Shown piece after piece: positions 36,318 through 48,500 of a DNA stretch of 64,000 bases. This stretch comes from Karalla daura. Taxonomy: Eukaryota > Chordata > Actinopteri > Chaetodontiformes > Leiognathidae. Made by a program: the position numbers and the translations under genes. The stretch is from positions 62,001 to 126,000 of the forward strand of contig JANZKI010000034.1 of assembly GCA_029224185.1 (NCBI GenBank). The letters run 5' to 3'. The first letter of the stretch is position 1, and the number at the start of each line of letters is the position of its first letter. Below the pieces are notes generated by a model. The model was given only the letters and a program-made list of their open reading frames with translations, did not search any database and had not been told where the DNA came from.

Positions 36318-38422
36318 CAGCGTGAAAAGAGCGAAACGAGAGCTGATTTTAAGCGATCCCGCATGTCGCACGGGGCTATGAAGGGATTGGACATGCCCAA
36401 TGCTGAGGGGGCCCTTTCCCACTCTGCGAGTCTCCCGGGGACTGTGCCATCTGCTGGGGTGCATTGAAGCTGGACGCCTCATCACTTTGTATTACCATGT
36501 CAGCAGAGGAGACAATGGAGCAGGTACCTGAGCACATGGTCGTCGAGAAGAGGTTCTGCTGAAAAACCATACAATCTATCAGCGTGCAACTCGCTACACA
36601 AACACACCACAAGATTCTTCAATTTTTGAAATGAAAATGAAGTTTCAAAGCCAAAGTATGGCAACGTTACGAATGTTTGTTTGTGGAGTTCTGTTTTTCC
36701 CATTCATTCTTATGGGAAAGAGCGAAATTGGCCAAGTGATAAACATTTGGCTCTATGGAGACAACGCTTTCACCAATCTGGAGCATGAGCTAACTGTCAA
36801 GCCGTAGGGGACAGTCTCCAGAATGCCCTGACACGATTTGGTGTGTGTAGTATGAGAACTGTGGCCACAGTCGCGAGGAGTAGTTTAACGTTTAACATTG
36901 ATGGCAGTGGTGGGACAATGAATGGGGGCTTATGGAGATAAAAGGCTGCACTGGGCCTACGATGAGGCTCGTCGTTTAAATTTCACAAGGCGCACGGGTT
37001 TATGGCCTGCCCCGCATGAGAGAGCACCAATGTTCCTACAAAACTGGAAAAAAGAATTTGTCTGCTGCTCAGGGTGTGGCTGGGAGCAGCGTGAAAAGAG
37101 CGAAACGAGAGCTGATTTTTAAGCGATCCCGCATGTCGGCCCTGTGCAAAGAAGAGATTGGACATGCCCAATGCTGACGGGGCCCTTTCAAACTCTGGGA
37201 GTCTCCCAGGGCCTGTGCCATCTGCTGGGGTGCATTGAAGCTGGACGCCTCATCACTTTGTATTACCATGTCAGCAGAGGAGACAATGGAGCAGGTACCT
37301 GAGCACATGGTCGTCGAGAAGAGGTTCTGCTGAAAAACCATACAATCTATCAGCGTGCAACTCGCTACACAAACACACCACAAGATTCTTCAATTTTTGC
37401 AATGAAAATGAAGTTTCAAAGCCAAAGTATGGCAACGTTACGAATGTTTGTTTGTGGAGTTCTGTTTTTCCCATTCATTCTTATGGGAAAGAGCCAAATT
37501 GGCCAAGTGATAAACATTTGGCTCTATGGAGACTGCGCTTTCACCTATCTGGAATATGAGCTCACTGTCACGCCGTAGGGGACAGTCTCCAGAACGCCCT
37601 GACACGACTTGATGTGTGTAGTATGAGAACTGTGGCCACAGTCGCGAGGAGCAGTGTAATGTTTAACATTGATGGCAGTGGTGGGACAATGAATGGGGGC
37701 TTATGGAAAGAAAAGGCTGCACTGGGCCTACGATGAGGCTCGTCGTTTAAATTTCACAAGGCGCACGGGTTTATGGCCTGCCCCGCATGAGAGAGCAAAA
37801 ATGTTCCTACAAAACTGGAAAAAAGAATTTGTCTGCTGCTCAGGGTGTGGCTGGGAGCAGCGTGAAAAGAGCGAAACGAGAGCTGATTTTTCAGCGATCC
37901 CGCATGTCGGCCCTGTGCAAAGAAGAGATTGGACATGCCCAATGCTGACGGGGCCCTTTCAAACTCTGGGAGTCTCCCAGGGCCTGTGCCATCTGCTGGG
38001 GTGCATTGAAGCTGGACGCCTCATCACTTTGTATTACCATGTCAGCAGAGGAGACAATGGAGCAGGTACCTGAGCACATGGTCGTCGAGAAGAGGTTCTG
38101 CTGAAAAACCATACAATCTATCAGCGTGCAACTCGCTACACAAACACACCACAAGATTCTTCAATTTTTGAAATGAAAATGAAGTTTCAAAGCCAAAGTA
38201 TGGCAACGTTACGAATGTTTGTGGAGTTCTGTTTTTCCCATTCATTCTTATGGGAAAGAGCCAAATTGGCCAAGTGATAAACATTTGGCTCTATGGAGAC
38301 AACGCTTTCACCAATCTGGAGCATGAGCTAACTGTCAAGCCGTAGGGGACAGTCTCCAGAATGCCCTGACACGATTTGGTGTGTGTAGTATGAGAACTGT
38401 GGCCACAGTCGCGAGGAGTAGT
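35994..38422 (+). repeat. 2.4-kb block, copy 2 (partner 22889-25321)
   Basis: This directly follows the truncated X-led cassette copy 2. Besides the changes listed for its partner it has a TAA-to-TCA change at 37892 (GATTTTTCAGCG) and the slippage deletion at 38217-38221. The result is a mosaic: the X R D part belongs with 9.4-12.4 kb, while this continuation belongs with 22.9-25.3 kb. Confidence 0.8.
38212..38226. other. 4-bp slippage deletion in u49
   Basis: Every other unit I checked reads GAATGTTTGTTTGTGGAG; here it is GAATGTTTGTGGAG. One GTTT of a two-copy 4-bp tandem is missing, making u49 the shortest unit (767 bp). Replication slippage is the simple explanation; a sequencing or assembly error is possible. 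Confidence 0.85.
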
Positions 38423-38937
38423 GTAACGTTTAACATTGATGGCAGTGGTGGGACAATGAATGGGGGCTTATGGAGATAAAAGGCTGCACTGGGCCTACGA
38501 TGAGGCTCGTCGTTTAAATTTCACAAGGCGCACGGGTTTATGGCCTGCCCCGCATGAGAGAGCACCAATGTTCCTACAAAACTGGAAAAAAGAATTTGTC
38601 TGCTGCTCAGGGTGTGGCGGGGAGCAGCGTGAAAACAGCGAAACGAGAGCTGATTTTTAAGCGATCCCGCATGTCGGCCCTGTGCAAAGAAGAGATTGGA
38701 CATGCCCAATGCTGACGGGGCCCTTTCAAACTCTGGGAGTCTCCCAGGGCCTGTGCCATCTGCTGGGGTGCATTGAAGCTGGACGCCTCATCACTTTGTA
38801 TTACCATGTCAGCAGAGGAGACAATGGAGCAGGTACCTGAGCACATGGTCGTCGAGAAGAGGTTCTGCTGAAAAACCATACAATCTATCAGCGTGCAACT
38901 CGCTACACAAACACACCACAAGATTCTTCAATTTTTG

Positions 38938-39708
38938 CAATGAAAATGAAGTTTCAAAGCCAAAGTATGGCAACGTTACGAATGTTTGTTTGTGGAGTTC
39001 TGTTTTTCCCATTCATTCTTATGGGAAAGAGCCTAATTGGCCAAGTGATCAACATTTGGCTCTATGGAGACTGCGCTTTCACCTATCTGGAATATGAGCT
39101 CACTGTCACGCCGTAGGGGACAGTCTCCAGAACGCCCTGACACGACATGATGTGTGTAGTATGAGAACTGTGGCCACAGTCGTGAGGAGCAGTGTAATGT
39201 TTAACATTGATGGCAGTGGTGGGACAATGAATGGGGGCTTATGGAAAGAAAAGGCTGCACTGGGCCTACGATGAGGCTCGTCGTTTAAATTTCACAAGGC
39301 GCACGGGTTTATGGCCTGCCCCACATGAGAGAGCAAAAATGTTCCTACAAAACTGGAAAAAAGAATTTGTCTGCTGCTCAGGGTGTGGCTGGGAGCAGCG
39401 TGAAAAGAGCGAAACGAGAGCTGATTTTTAAGCGATCCCGCATGTCGGCCCTGTGCAAAGAAGAGATTGGACATGCCCAATGCTGACGGGGCCCTTTCAA
39501 ACTCTGGGAGTCTCCCAGGGCCTGTGCCATCTGCTGGGGTGCATTGAAGCTGGACGCCTCATCACTTTGTATTACCATGTCAGCAGAGGAGACAATGGAG
39601 CAGGTACCTGAGCACATGGTCGTCGAGAAGAGGTTCTGCTGAAAAACCATACAATCTATCAGCGTGCAACTCGCTACACAAACACACCACAAGATTCTTC
39701 AATTTTTG
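38938..39708 (+). repeat. Single-unit tandem duplication, copy 1 (771 bp)
   Basis: Positions 38637-39708 match 39408-40479 at exactly 771 bp. Four rare changes recur one unit apart: TTTTTGCAATG (38938, 39709), CGACATGATG (about 39149, 39920), CGTGAGG (T at 39183, 39954) and CCCACATGAG (A at 39323, 40094). Ordinary sequence returns at 40480. This makes two adjacent K units (u51, u52) in a D/K alternating stretch. Confidence 0.9.
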
Positions 39709-40479
39709 CAATGAAAATGAAGTTTCAAAGCCAAAGTATGGCAACGTTACGAATGTTTGTTTGTGGAGTTCTGTTTTTCCCATTCATTCTTATGGGAAAG
39801 AGCCTAATTGGCCAAGTGATCAACATTTGGCTCTATGGAGACTGCGCTTTCACCTATCTGGAATATGAGCTCACTGTCACGCCGTAGGGGACAGTCTCCA
39901 GAACGCCCTGACACGACATGATGTGTGTAGTATGAGAACTGTGGCCACAGTCGTGAGGAGCAGTGTAATGTTTAACATTGATGGCAGTGGTGGGACAATG
40001 AATGGGGGCTTATGGAAAGAAAAGGCTGCACTGGGCCTACGATGAGGCTCGTCGTTTAAATTTCACAAGGCGCACGGGTTTATGGCCTGCCCCACATGAG
40101 AGAGCAAAAATGTTCCTACAAAACTGGAAAAAAGAATTTGTCTGCTGCTCAGGGTGTGGCTGGGAGCAGCGTGAAAAGAGCGAAACGAGAGCTGATTTTT
40201 AAGCGATCCCGCATGTCGGCCCTGTGCAAAGAAGAGATTGGACATGCCCAATGCTGACGGGGCCCTTTCAAACTCTGGGAGTCTCCCAGGGCCTGTGCCA
40301 TCTGCTGGGGTGCATTGAAGCTGGACGCCTCATCACTTTGTATTACCATGTCAGCAGAGGAGACAATGGAGCAGGTACCTGAGCACATGGTCGTCGAGAA
40401 GAGGTTCTGCTGAAAAACCATACAATCTATCAGCGTGCAACTCGCTACACAAACACACCACAAGATTCTTCAATTTTTG
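39709..40479 (+). repeat. Single-unit tandem duplication, copy 2 (771 bp)
   Basis: This is the second copy of the duplicated K unit. I noticed no difference from the first across the unit. It is the smallest and apparently one of the youngest amplification steps visible here. Confidence 0.9.
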
Positions 40480-43400
40480 AAATGAAAATGAAGTTTCAAA
40501 GCCAAAGTATGGCAACGTTACGAATGTTTGTTTGTGGAGTTCTGTTTTTCCCATTCATTCTTATGGGAAAGAGCCAAATTGGCCAAGTGATAAACATTTG
40601 GCTCTATGGAGACAACGCTTTCACCAATCTGGAGCATGAGCTAACTGTCAAGCCGTAGGGGACAGTCTCCAGAATGCCCTGACACGATTTGGTGTGTGTA
40701 GTATGAGAACTGTGGCCACAGTCGCGAGGAGTAGTTTAACGTTCAACATTGATGGCAGTGGTGGGACAATGAATGGGGGCTTATGGAGATAAAAGGCTGC
40801 ACTGGGCCTACGATGAGGCTCGTCGTTTAAATTTCACAAGGCGCACGGGTTTATGGCCTGCCCCGCATGAGAGAGCACCAATGTTCCTACAAAACTGGAA
40901 AAAAGAATTTGTCTGCTGCTCAGGGTGTGGCTGGGAGCAGCGTGAAAAGAGCGAAACGAGAGCTGATTTTTAAGCGATCCCGCATGTCGGCCCTGTGCAA
41001 AGAAGAGATTGGACATGCCCAATGCTGACGGTGCCCTTTCAAACTCTGGGAGTCTCCCAGGGCCTGTGCCATCTGCTGGGGTGCATTGAAGCTGGACGCC
41101 TCATCACTTTGTATTACCATGTCAGCAGAGGAGACAATGGAGCAGGTACCTGAGCACATGGTCGTCGAGAAGAGGTTCTGCTGAAAAACCATACAATCTA
41201 TCAGCGTGCAACTCGCTACACAAACACACCACAAGATTCTTCAATTTTTGAAATGAAAATGAAGTTTCAAAGCCAAAGTATGGCAACGTTACGAATGTTT
41301 GTTTGTGGAGTTCTGTTTTTCCCATTCATTCTTATGGGAAAGAGCCTAATTGGCCAAGTGATCAACGTTTGGCTCTATGGAGACTGCGCTTTCACCTATC
41401 TGGAATATGAGCTCACTGTCACGCCGTAGGGGACAGTCTCCAGAACGCCCTGACACGACTTGATGTGTGTAGTATGAGAACTGTGGCCACAGTCGCGAGG
41501 AGCAGTGTAATGTTTAACATTGATGGCAGTGGTGGGACAATGAATGGGGGCTTATGGAAAGAAAAGGCTGCACTGGGCCTACGATGAGGCTCGTCGTTTA
41601 AATTTCACAAGGCGCACGGGTTTATGGCCTGCCCCGCATGAGAGAGCAAAAATGTTCCTACAAAACTGGAAAAAAGAATTTGTCTGCTGCTTAGGGTGAG
41701 GCTGGGAGCAGCGTGAAAAGAGCGAAACGAGAGCTGATTTTAAGCGATCCCGCATGTCGGCCCTGTGCAAAGAAGAGATTGGACATGCCCAATGCTGACG
41801 GGGCCCTTTCAAACTCTGGGAGTCTCCCAGGGCCTGTGCCATCTGCTGGGGTGCATTGAAGCTGGACGCCTCATCACTTTGTATTACCATGTCAGCAGAG
41901 GAGACAATGGAGCAGGTACCTGAGCACATGGTCGTCGAGAAGAGGTTCTGCTGAAAAACCATACAATCTATCAGCGTGCAACTCGCTACACAAACACACC
42001 ACAAGATTCTTCAATTTTTGAAATGAAAATGAAGTTTCAAAGCCAAAGTATGGCAACGTTACGAATGTTTGTTTGTGGAGTTCTGTTTTTCCCATTCATT
42101 CTTATGGGAAAGAGCCTAATTGGCCAAGTGATCAACGTTTGGCTCTATGGAGACTGCGCTTTCACCTATCTGGAATATGAGCTCACTGTCACGCCGTAGG
42201 GGACAGTCTCCAGAACGCCCTGACACGACTTGATGTGTGTAGTATGAGAACTGTGGCCACAGTCGCGAGGAGTAGTGTAATGTTTAACATTGATGGCAGT
42301 GGTGGGACAATGAATGGGGGCTTATGGAAAGAAAAGGCTGCACTGGGCCTACGATGAGGCTCGTCGTTTAAATTTCACAAGGCGCACGGGTTTATGGCCT
42401 GCCCCGCATGAGAGAGCACCAATGTTCCTACAAAACTGGAAAAAAAGAATTTGTCTGCTGCTTCGGGTGTGGCTGGGAGCAGCGTGAAAAGAGCGAAACG
42501 AGAGCTGATTTTTAAGCGATCCCGCATGTCGGCCCGGTGCTAAGAAGAGATTGGACATGCCCAATGCTGAGGGGGCCCTTTCCCACTCTGCGAGTCTCCC
42601 AGGGCCTGTGCCATCTGCTGGGGTGCATTGAAGCTGTACGCCTCATCACTTTGTATTACCATGTCAGCAGAGGAGACATTGGAGCAGGTACCTGAGCACA
42701 TGGTCGTCGAGAAGAGGTGCTGCTGAAAAACCATACAACCTATTAGCGTGCAACTCGCTACACAAACACACCACAAGATTCTTCAATTTTTGAAATGAAA
42801 ATGAAGTTTCAAAGTCAAAGTATTGCAACGTTGCGAATGTTTGTTTGTGGAGTTCTGTTTTTCCCATTCATTCTTATGGGAAAAAGCCAAATTGGCCAAG
42901 TGATAAACATTTGGCTCTATGGAGACAACGCTTTCACCAATCTGGAGCATGAGCTAACTGTCAAGCCGTAGGGGACAGTCTCCAGAAGGCCCTGACACGA
43001 TTTGGTGTGTGTAGTATGAGAACTGTGGCCACAGTCGCGAGGAGTAGTGTAACGTTTAACATTAATGGCAGTGGTGGGACAATGAATGGGGGCTTATGGA
43101 GATAAAAGGCTGCACTGGGCCTACGATGAGGCTCGTCGTTTAAATTTCACAAGGCGCACGGGTTTATGGCCTGGCCCGCATGAGAGAGCACCAATGTTCC
43201 TACAAAACTGGAAAAAAGAATTTGTCTGCTGCTTAGGGTGTGGCTGGGAGCAGCGTGAAAAGAGCGAAACGAGAGCTGATTTTTAAGCGATCCCGCATGT
43301 CGGCCCTGTGCAAAGAAGAGATTGGACATGCCCAATGCTGAGGGGGCCCTTTCAAACTCTGGGAGTCTCCCAGGGCCTGTGCCATCTGCTGGGGTGCATT

Positions 43401-45201
43401 GAAGCTGGACGCCTCATCACTTTGTATTACCATGTCAGCAGAGGAGACAATGGAGCAGGTACCTGAGCACATGGTCGTCGAGAAGAGGTTCTGCTGAAAA
43501 ACCATACAATCTATCAGCGTGCAACTCGCTACACAAACACACCACAAGATTCTTCAATTTTTGAAATGAAAATGAAGTTTCAAAGCCAAAGTATGGCAAC
43601 GTTACGAATGTTTGTTTGTGGAGTTCTGTTTTTCCCATTCATTCTTATGGGAAAGAGCCAAATTGGCCAAGTGATAAACATTTGGCTCTATGGAGACAAC
43701 GCTTTCACCAATCTGGAGCATGAGCTAACTGTCAAGCCGTAGGGGACAGTCTCCAGAATGCCCTGACACGATTTGGTGTGTGTAGTATGAGAACTGTGGC
43801 CACAGTCGCGAGGAGTAGTGTAACGTTTAACATTGATGGCAGTGGTGGGACAATGAATGGGGGCTTATGGAGATAAAAGGCTGCACTGGGCCTACGATGA
43901 GGCTCGTCGTTTAAATTTCACAAGGCGCACGGGTTTATGGCCTGCCCCGCATGAGAGAGCACCAATGTTCCTACAAAACTGGAAAAAAGAATTTGTCTGC
44001 TGCTCAGGGTGTGGCTGGGAGCAGCGTGAAAAGAGCGAAACGAGAGCTGATTTTTAAGCGATCCCGCATGTCGGCCCTGTGCAAAGAAGAGATTTGACAT
44101 GCCCAATGCTGACGGGGCCCTTTCAAACTCTGGGAGTCTCCCAGGGCCTGTGCCATCTGCTGGGGTGCATTGAAGCTGGACGCCTCATCACTTTGTATTA
44201 CCATGTCAGCAGAGGAGACAATGGAGCAGGTACCTGAGCACATGGTCGTCGAGAAGAGGTTCTGCTGAAAAACCATACAATCTATCAGCGTGCAACTCGC
44301 TACACAAACACACCACAAGATTCTTCAATTTTTGAAATGAAAATGAAGTTTCAAAGCCAAAGTATGGCAACGTTACGAATGTTTGTTTGTGGAGTTCTGT
44401 TTTTCCCATTCATTCTTATGGGAAAGAGCCTAATTGGCCAAGTGATAAACATTTGGCTCTATGGAGACTGCGCTTTCACCTATCTGGAATATGAGCTCAC
44501 TGTCACGCCGTAGGGGACAGTCTCCAGAACGCCCTGACACGACTTGATGTGTGTAGTATGAGAACTGTGGCCACAGTCGCGAGGAGCAGTGTAATGTTTA
44601 ACATTGATGGCAGTGGTGGGACAATGAATGGGGGCTTATGGAAAGAAAAGGCTGCACTGGGCCTACGATGAGGCTCGTCGTTTAAATTTCACAAGGCGCA
44701 CGGGTTTATGGCCTGCCCCGCATGAGAGAGCAAAAATGTTCCTACAAAACTGGAAAAAAGAATTTGTCTGCTGCTCAGGGTGTGGCTGGGAGCAGCGTGA
44801 AAAGAGCGAAACGAGAGCTGATTTTTAAGCGATCCCGCATGTCGGCCCTGTGCAAAGAAGAGATTGGACATGCCCAATGCTGACGGGGCCCTTTCAAACT
44901 CTGGGAGTCTCCCAGGGCCTGTGCCATCTGCTGGGGTGCATTGAAGCTGGACGCCTCATCACTTTGTATTACCATGTCAGCAGAGGAGACAATGGAGCAG
45001 GTACCTGAGCACGTGGTCGTCGAGAAGAGGTTCTGCTGAAAAACCATACAATCTATCAGCGTGCAACTCGCTACACAAACACACCACAAGATTCTTCAAT
45101 TTTTGAAATGAAAATGAAGTTTCAAAGCCAAAGTATGGCAACGTTACGAATGTTTGTTTGTGGAGTTCTGTTTTTCCCATTCATTCTTATGGGAAAGAGC
45201 C
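40095..45201 (+). repeat. 5.1-kb block, copy 2 (partner 24681-29786)
   Basis: This copy has private changes GATTTGACATG near 44094 and CACGTGGTCG near 45013. It ends at 45202, where GAGCCTAATT replaces GAGCCAAATT. It is followed immediately by u58's damaged palindrome and then by u59, whose first half is K-like and whose second half begins the 8.49-kb block. Confidence 0.87.
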
Positions 45202-45334
45202 TAATTGGCCAAGTGATAAACATTTGGCTCTATGGAGACTGCGCTTTCACCTATCTGGAATATGAGCTCACTGTCACGCCGTAGGGGACAGTCTCCAGAA
45301 CGCCCTGACACGACTTGATGTGTGTAGTATGAGA

Positions 45335-45350
45335 ACTGTGACACAATCGC
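45335..45350. other. Disrupted palindrome in u58
   Basis: CTGTGGCCACAGTCGC is replaced by CTGTGACACAATCGC, losing one base and changing two or more others in one small cluster at the centre of the 14-bp palindrome. This makes u58 770 bp. A clustered change at a palindrome fits hairpin-linked mutation, but a read error cannot be excluded. Confidence 0.8.
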
Positions 45351-45553
45351 GAGGAGCAGTGTAATGTTTAACATTGATGGCAGTGGTGGGACAATGAATG
45401 GGGGCTTATGGAAAGAAAAGGCTGCACTGGGCCTACGATGAGGCTCGTCGTTTAAATTTCACAAGGCGCACGGGTTTATGGCCTGCCCCGCATGAGAGAG
45501 CAAAAATGTTCCTACAAAACTGGAAAAAAGAATTTGTCTGCTGCTTAGGGTGA

Positions 45554-48500
45554 GGCTGGGAGCAGCGTGAAAAGAGCGAAACGAGAGCTGATTTTTAAGC
45601 GATCCCGCATGTCGGCCCTGTGCAAAGAAGAGATTGGACATGCCCAATGCTGAGGGGGCCCTTTCAAACTCTGGGAGTCTCCCAGGGCCTGTGCCATCTG
45701 CTGGGGTGCATTGAAGCTGGACGCCTCATCACTTTGTATTACCATGTCAGCAGAGGAGACAATGGAGCAGGTACCTGAGCACATGGTCGTCGAGAAGAGG
45801 TTCTGCTGAAAAACCATACAATCTATCAGCGTGCAACTCGCTACACAAACACACCACAAGATTCTTCAATTTTTGAAATGAAAATGAAGTTTCAAAGCCA
45901 AAGTATGGCAACGTTACGAATGTTTGTTTGTGGAGTTCTGTTTTTCCCATTCATTCTTATGGGAAAGAGCCAAATTGACCAAGTGATAAACATTTGGCTC
46001 TATGGAGACAACGCTTTCACCAATCTGGAGCATGAGCTAACTGTCAAGCCGTAGGGGACAGTCTCCAGAATGCCCTGACACGATTTGGTGTGTGTAGTAT
46101 GAGAACTGTGGCCACAGTCGCGAGGAGAAGTGTAACGTTTAACATTGATGGCAGTGGTGGGACAATGAATGGGGGCTTATGGAGATAAAAGGCTGCACTG
46201 GGCCTACGATGAGGCTCGTCGTTTAAATTTCACAAGGCGCACGGGTTTATGGCCTGCCCCGCATGAGAGAGCACCAATGTTCCTACAAAACTGGAAAAAA
46301 GAATTTGTCTGCTGCTCAGGGTGTGGCTGGGAGCAGCGTGAAAAGAGCGAAACGAGAGCTGATTTTTAAGCGATCCCGCATGTCGGCCCTGTGCAAAGAA
46401 GAGATTGGACATGCCCAATGCTGACGGGGCCCTTTCAAACTCTGGGAGTCTCCCAGGGCCTGTGCCATCTGCTGGGGTGCATTGAAGCTGGACGCCTCAT
46501 CACTTTGTATTACCATGTCAGCAGAGGAGACAATGGAGCAGGTACCTGAGCACATGGTCGTCGAGAAGAGGTTCTGCTGAAAAACCATACAATCTATCAG
46601 CGTGCAACTCGCTACACAAACACACCACAAGATTCTTCAATTTTTGAAATGAAAATGAAGTTTCAAAGCCAAAGTATGGCAACGTTACGAATGTTTGTTT
46701 GTGGAGTTCTGTTTTTCCCATTCATTCTTATGGGAAAGAGCCTAATTGGCCAAGTGATAAACATTTGGCTCTATGGAGACTGCGCTTTCACCTATCTGGA
46801 ATATGAGCTCACTGTCACGCCGTAGGGGACAGTCTCCAGAACGCCCTGACACGACTTGATGTGTGTAGTATGAGAACTGTGGCCACAGTCGCGAGGAGCA
46901 GTGTAATGTTTAACATTGATGGCAGTGGTGGGACAATGAATGGGGGCTTATGGAAAGAAAAGGCTGCACTGGGCCTACGATGAGGCTCGTCGTTTAAATT
47001 TCACAAGGCGCACGGGTTTATGGCCTGCCCCGCATGAGAGAGCAAAAATGTTCCTACAAAACTGGAAAAAAGAATTTGTCTGCTGCTCAGGGTGTGGCTG
47101 GGAGCAGCGTGAAAAGAGCGAAACGAGAGCTGATTTTTAAGCGATCCCGCATGTCGGCCCTGTGCAAAGAAGAGATTGGACATGCCCAATGCTGACGGGG
47201 CCCTTTCAAACTCTGGGAGTCTCCCAGGGCCTGTGCCATCTGCTGGGGTGCATTGAAGCTGGACGCCTCATCACTTTGTATTACCATGTCAGCAGAGGAG
47301 ACAATGGAGCAGGTACCTGAGCACATGGTCGTCGAGAAGAGGTTCTGCTGAAAAACCATACAATCTATCAGCGTGCAACTCGCTACACAAACACACCACA
47401 AGATTCTTCAATTTTTGAAATGAAAATGAAGTTTCAAAGCCAAAGTATGGCAACGTTACGAATGTTTGTTTGTGGAGTTCTGTTTTTCCCATTCATTCTT
47501 ATGGGAAAGAGCCAAATTGACCAAGTGATAAACATTTGGCTCTATGGAGACAACGCTTTCACCAATCTGGAGCATGAGCTAACTGTCAAGCCGTAGGGGA
47601 CAGTCTCCAGAATGCCCTGACACGATTTGGTGTGTGTAGTATGAGAACTGTGGCCACAGTCGCGAGGAGAAGTGTAACGTTTAACATTGATGGCAGTGGT
47701 GGGACAATGAATGGGGGCTTATGGAGATAAAAGGCTGCACTGGGCCTACGATGAGGCTCGTCGTTTAAATTTCACAAGGCGCACGGGTTTATGGCCTGCC
47801 CCGCATGAGAGAGCACCAATGTTCCTACAAAACTGGAAAAAAGAATTTGTCTGCTGCTCAGGGTGTGGCTGGGAGCAGCGTGAAAAGAGCGAAACGAGAG
47901 CTGATTTTTAAGCGATCCCGCATGTCGGCCCTGTGCAAAGAAGAGATTGGACATGCCCAATGCTGACGGGGCCCTTTCAAACTCTGGGAGTCTCCCAGGG
48001 CCTGTGCCATCTGCTGGGGTGCATTGAAGCTGGACGCCTCATCACTTTGTATTACCATGTCAGCAGAGGAGACAATGGAGCAGGTACCTGAGCACATGGT
48101 CGTCGAGAAGAGGTTCTGCTGAAAAACCATACAATCTATCAGCGTGCAACTCGCTACACAAACACACCACAAGATTCTTCAATTTTTGAAATGAAAATGA
48201 AGTTTCAAAGCCAAAGTATGGCAACGTTACGAATGTTTGTTTGTGGAGTTCTGTTTTTCCCATTCATTCTTATGGGAAAGAGCCTAATTGGCCAAGTGAT
48301 AAACATTTGGCTCTATGGAGACTGCGCTTTCACCTATCTGGAATATGAGCTCACTGTCACGCCGTAGGGGACAGTCTCCAGAACGCCCTGACACGACTTG
48401 ATGTGTGTAGTATGAGAACTGTGGCCACAGTCGCGAGGAGCAGTGTAATGTTTAACATTGATGGCAGTGGTGGGACAATGAATGGGGGCTTATGGAAAGA

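Noticed and set aside
37693..38073. 126-codon plus-strand open frame in u49
   Set aside because: It exists only because the usual TAA became TCA at 37892. Other units stop after 66 codons, so this is a chance read-through.
41579..42004. 141-codon minus-strand open frame in u54
   Set aside because: It is produced by the one-base-shorter T-tract in this unit joining two normally separate frames. It is not conserved in the matching unit at 26165-26589.
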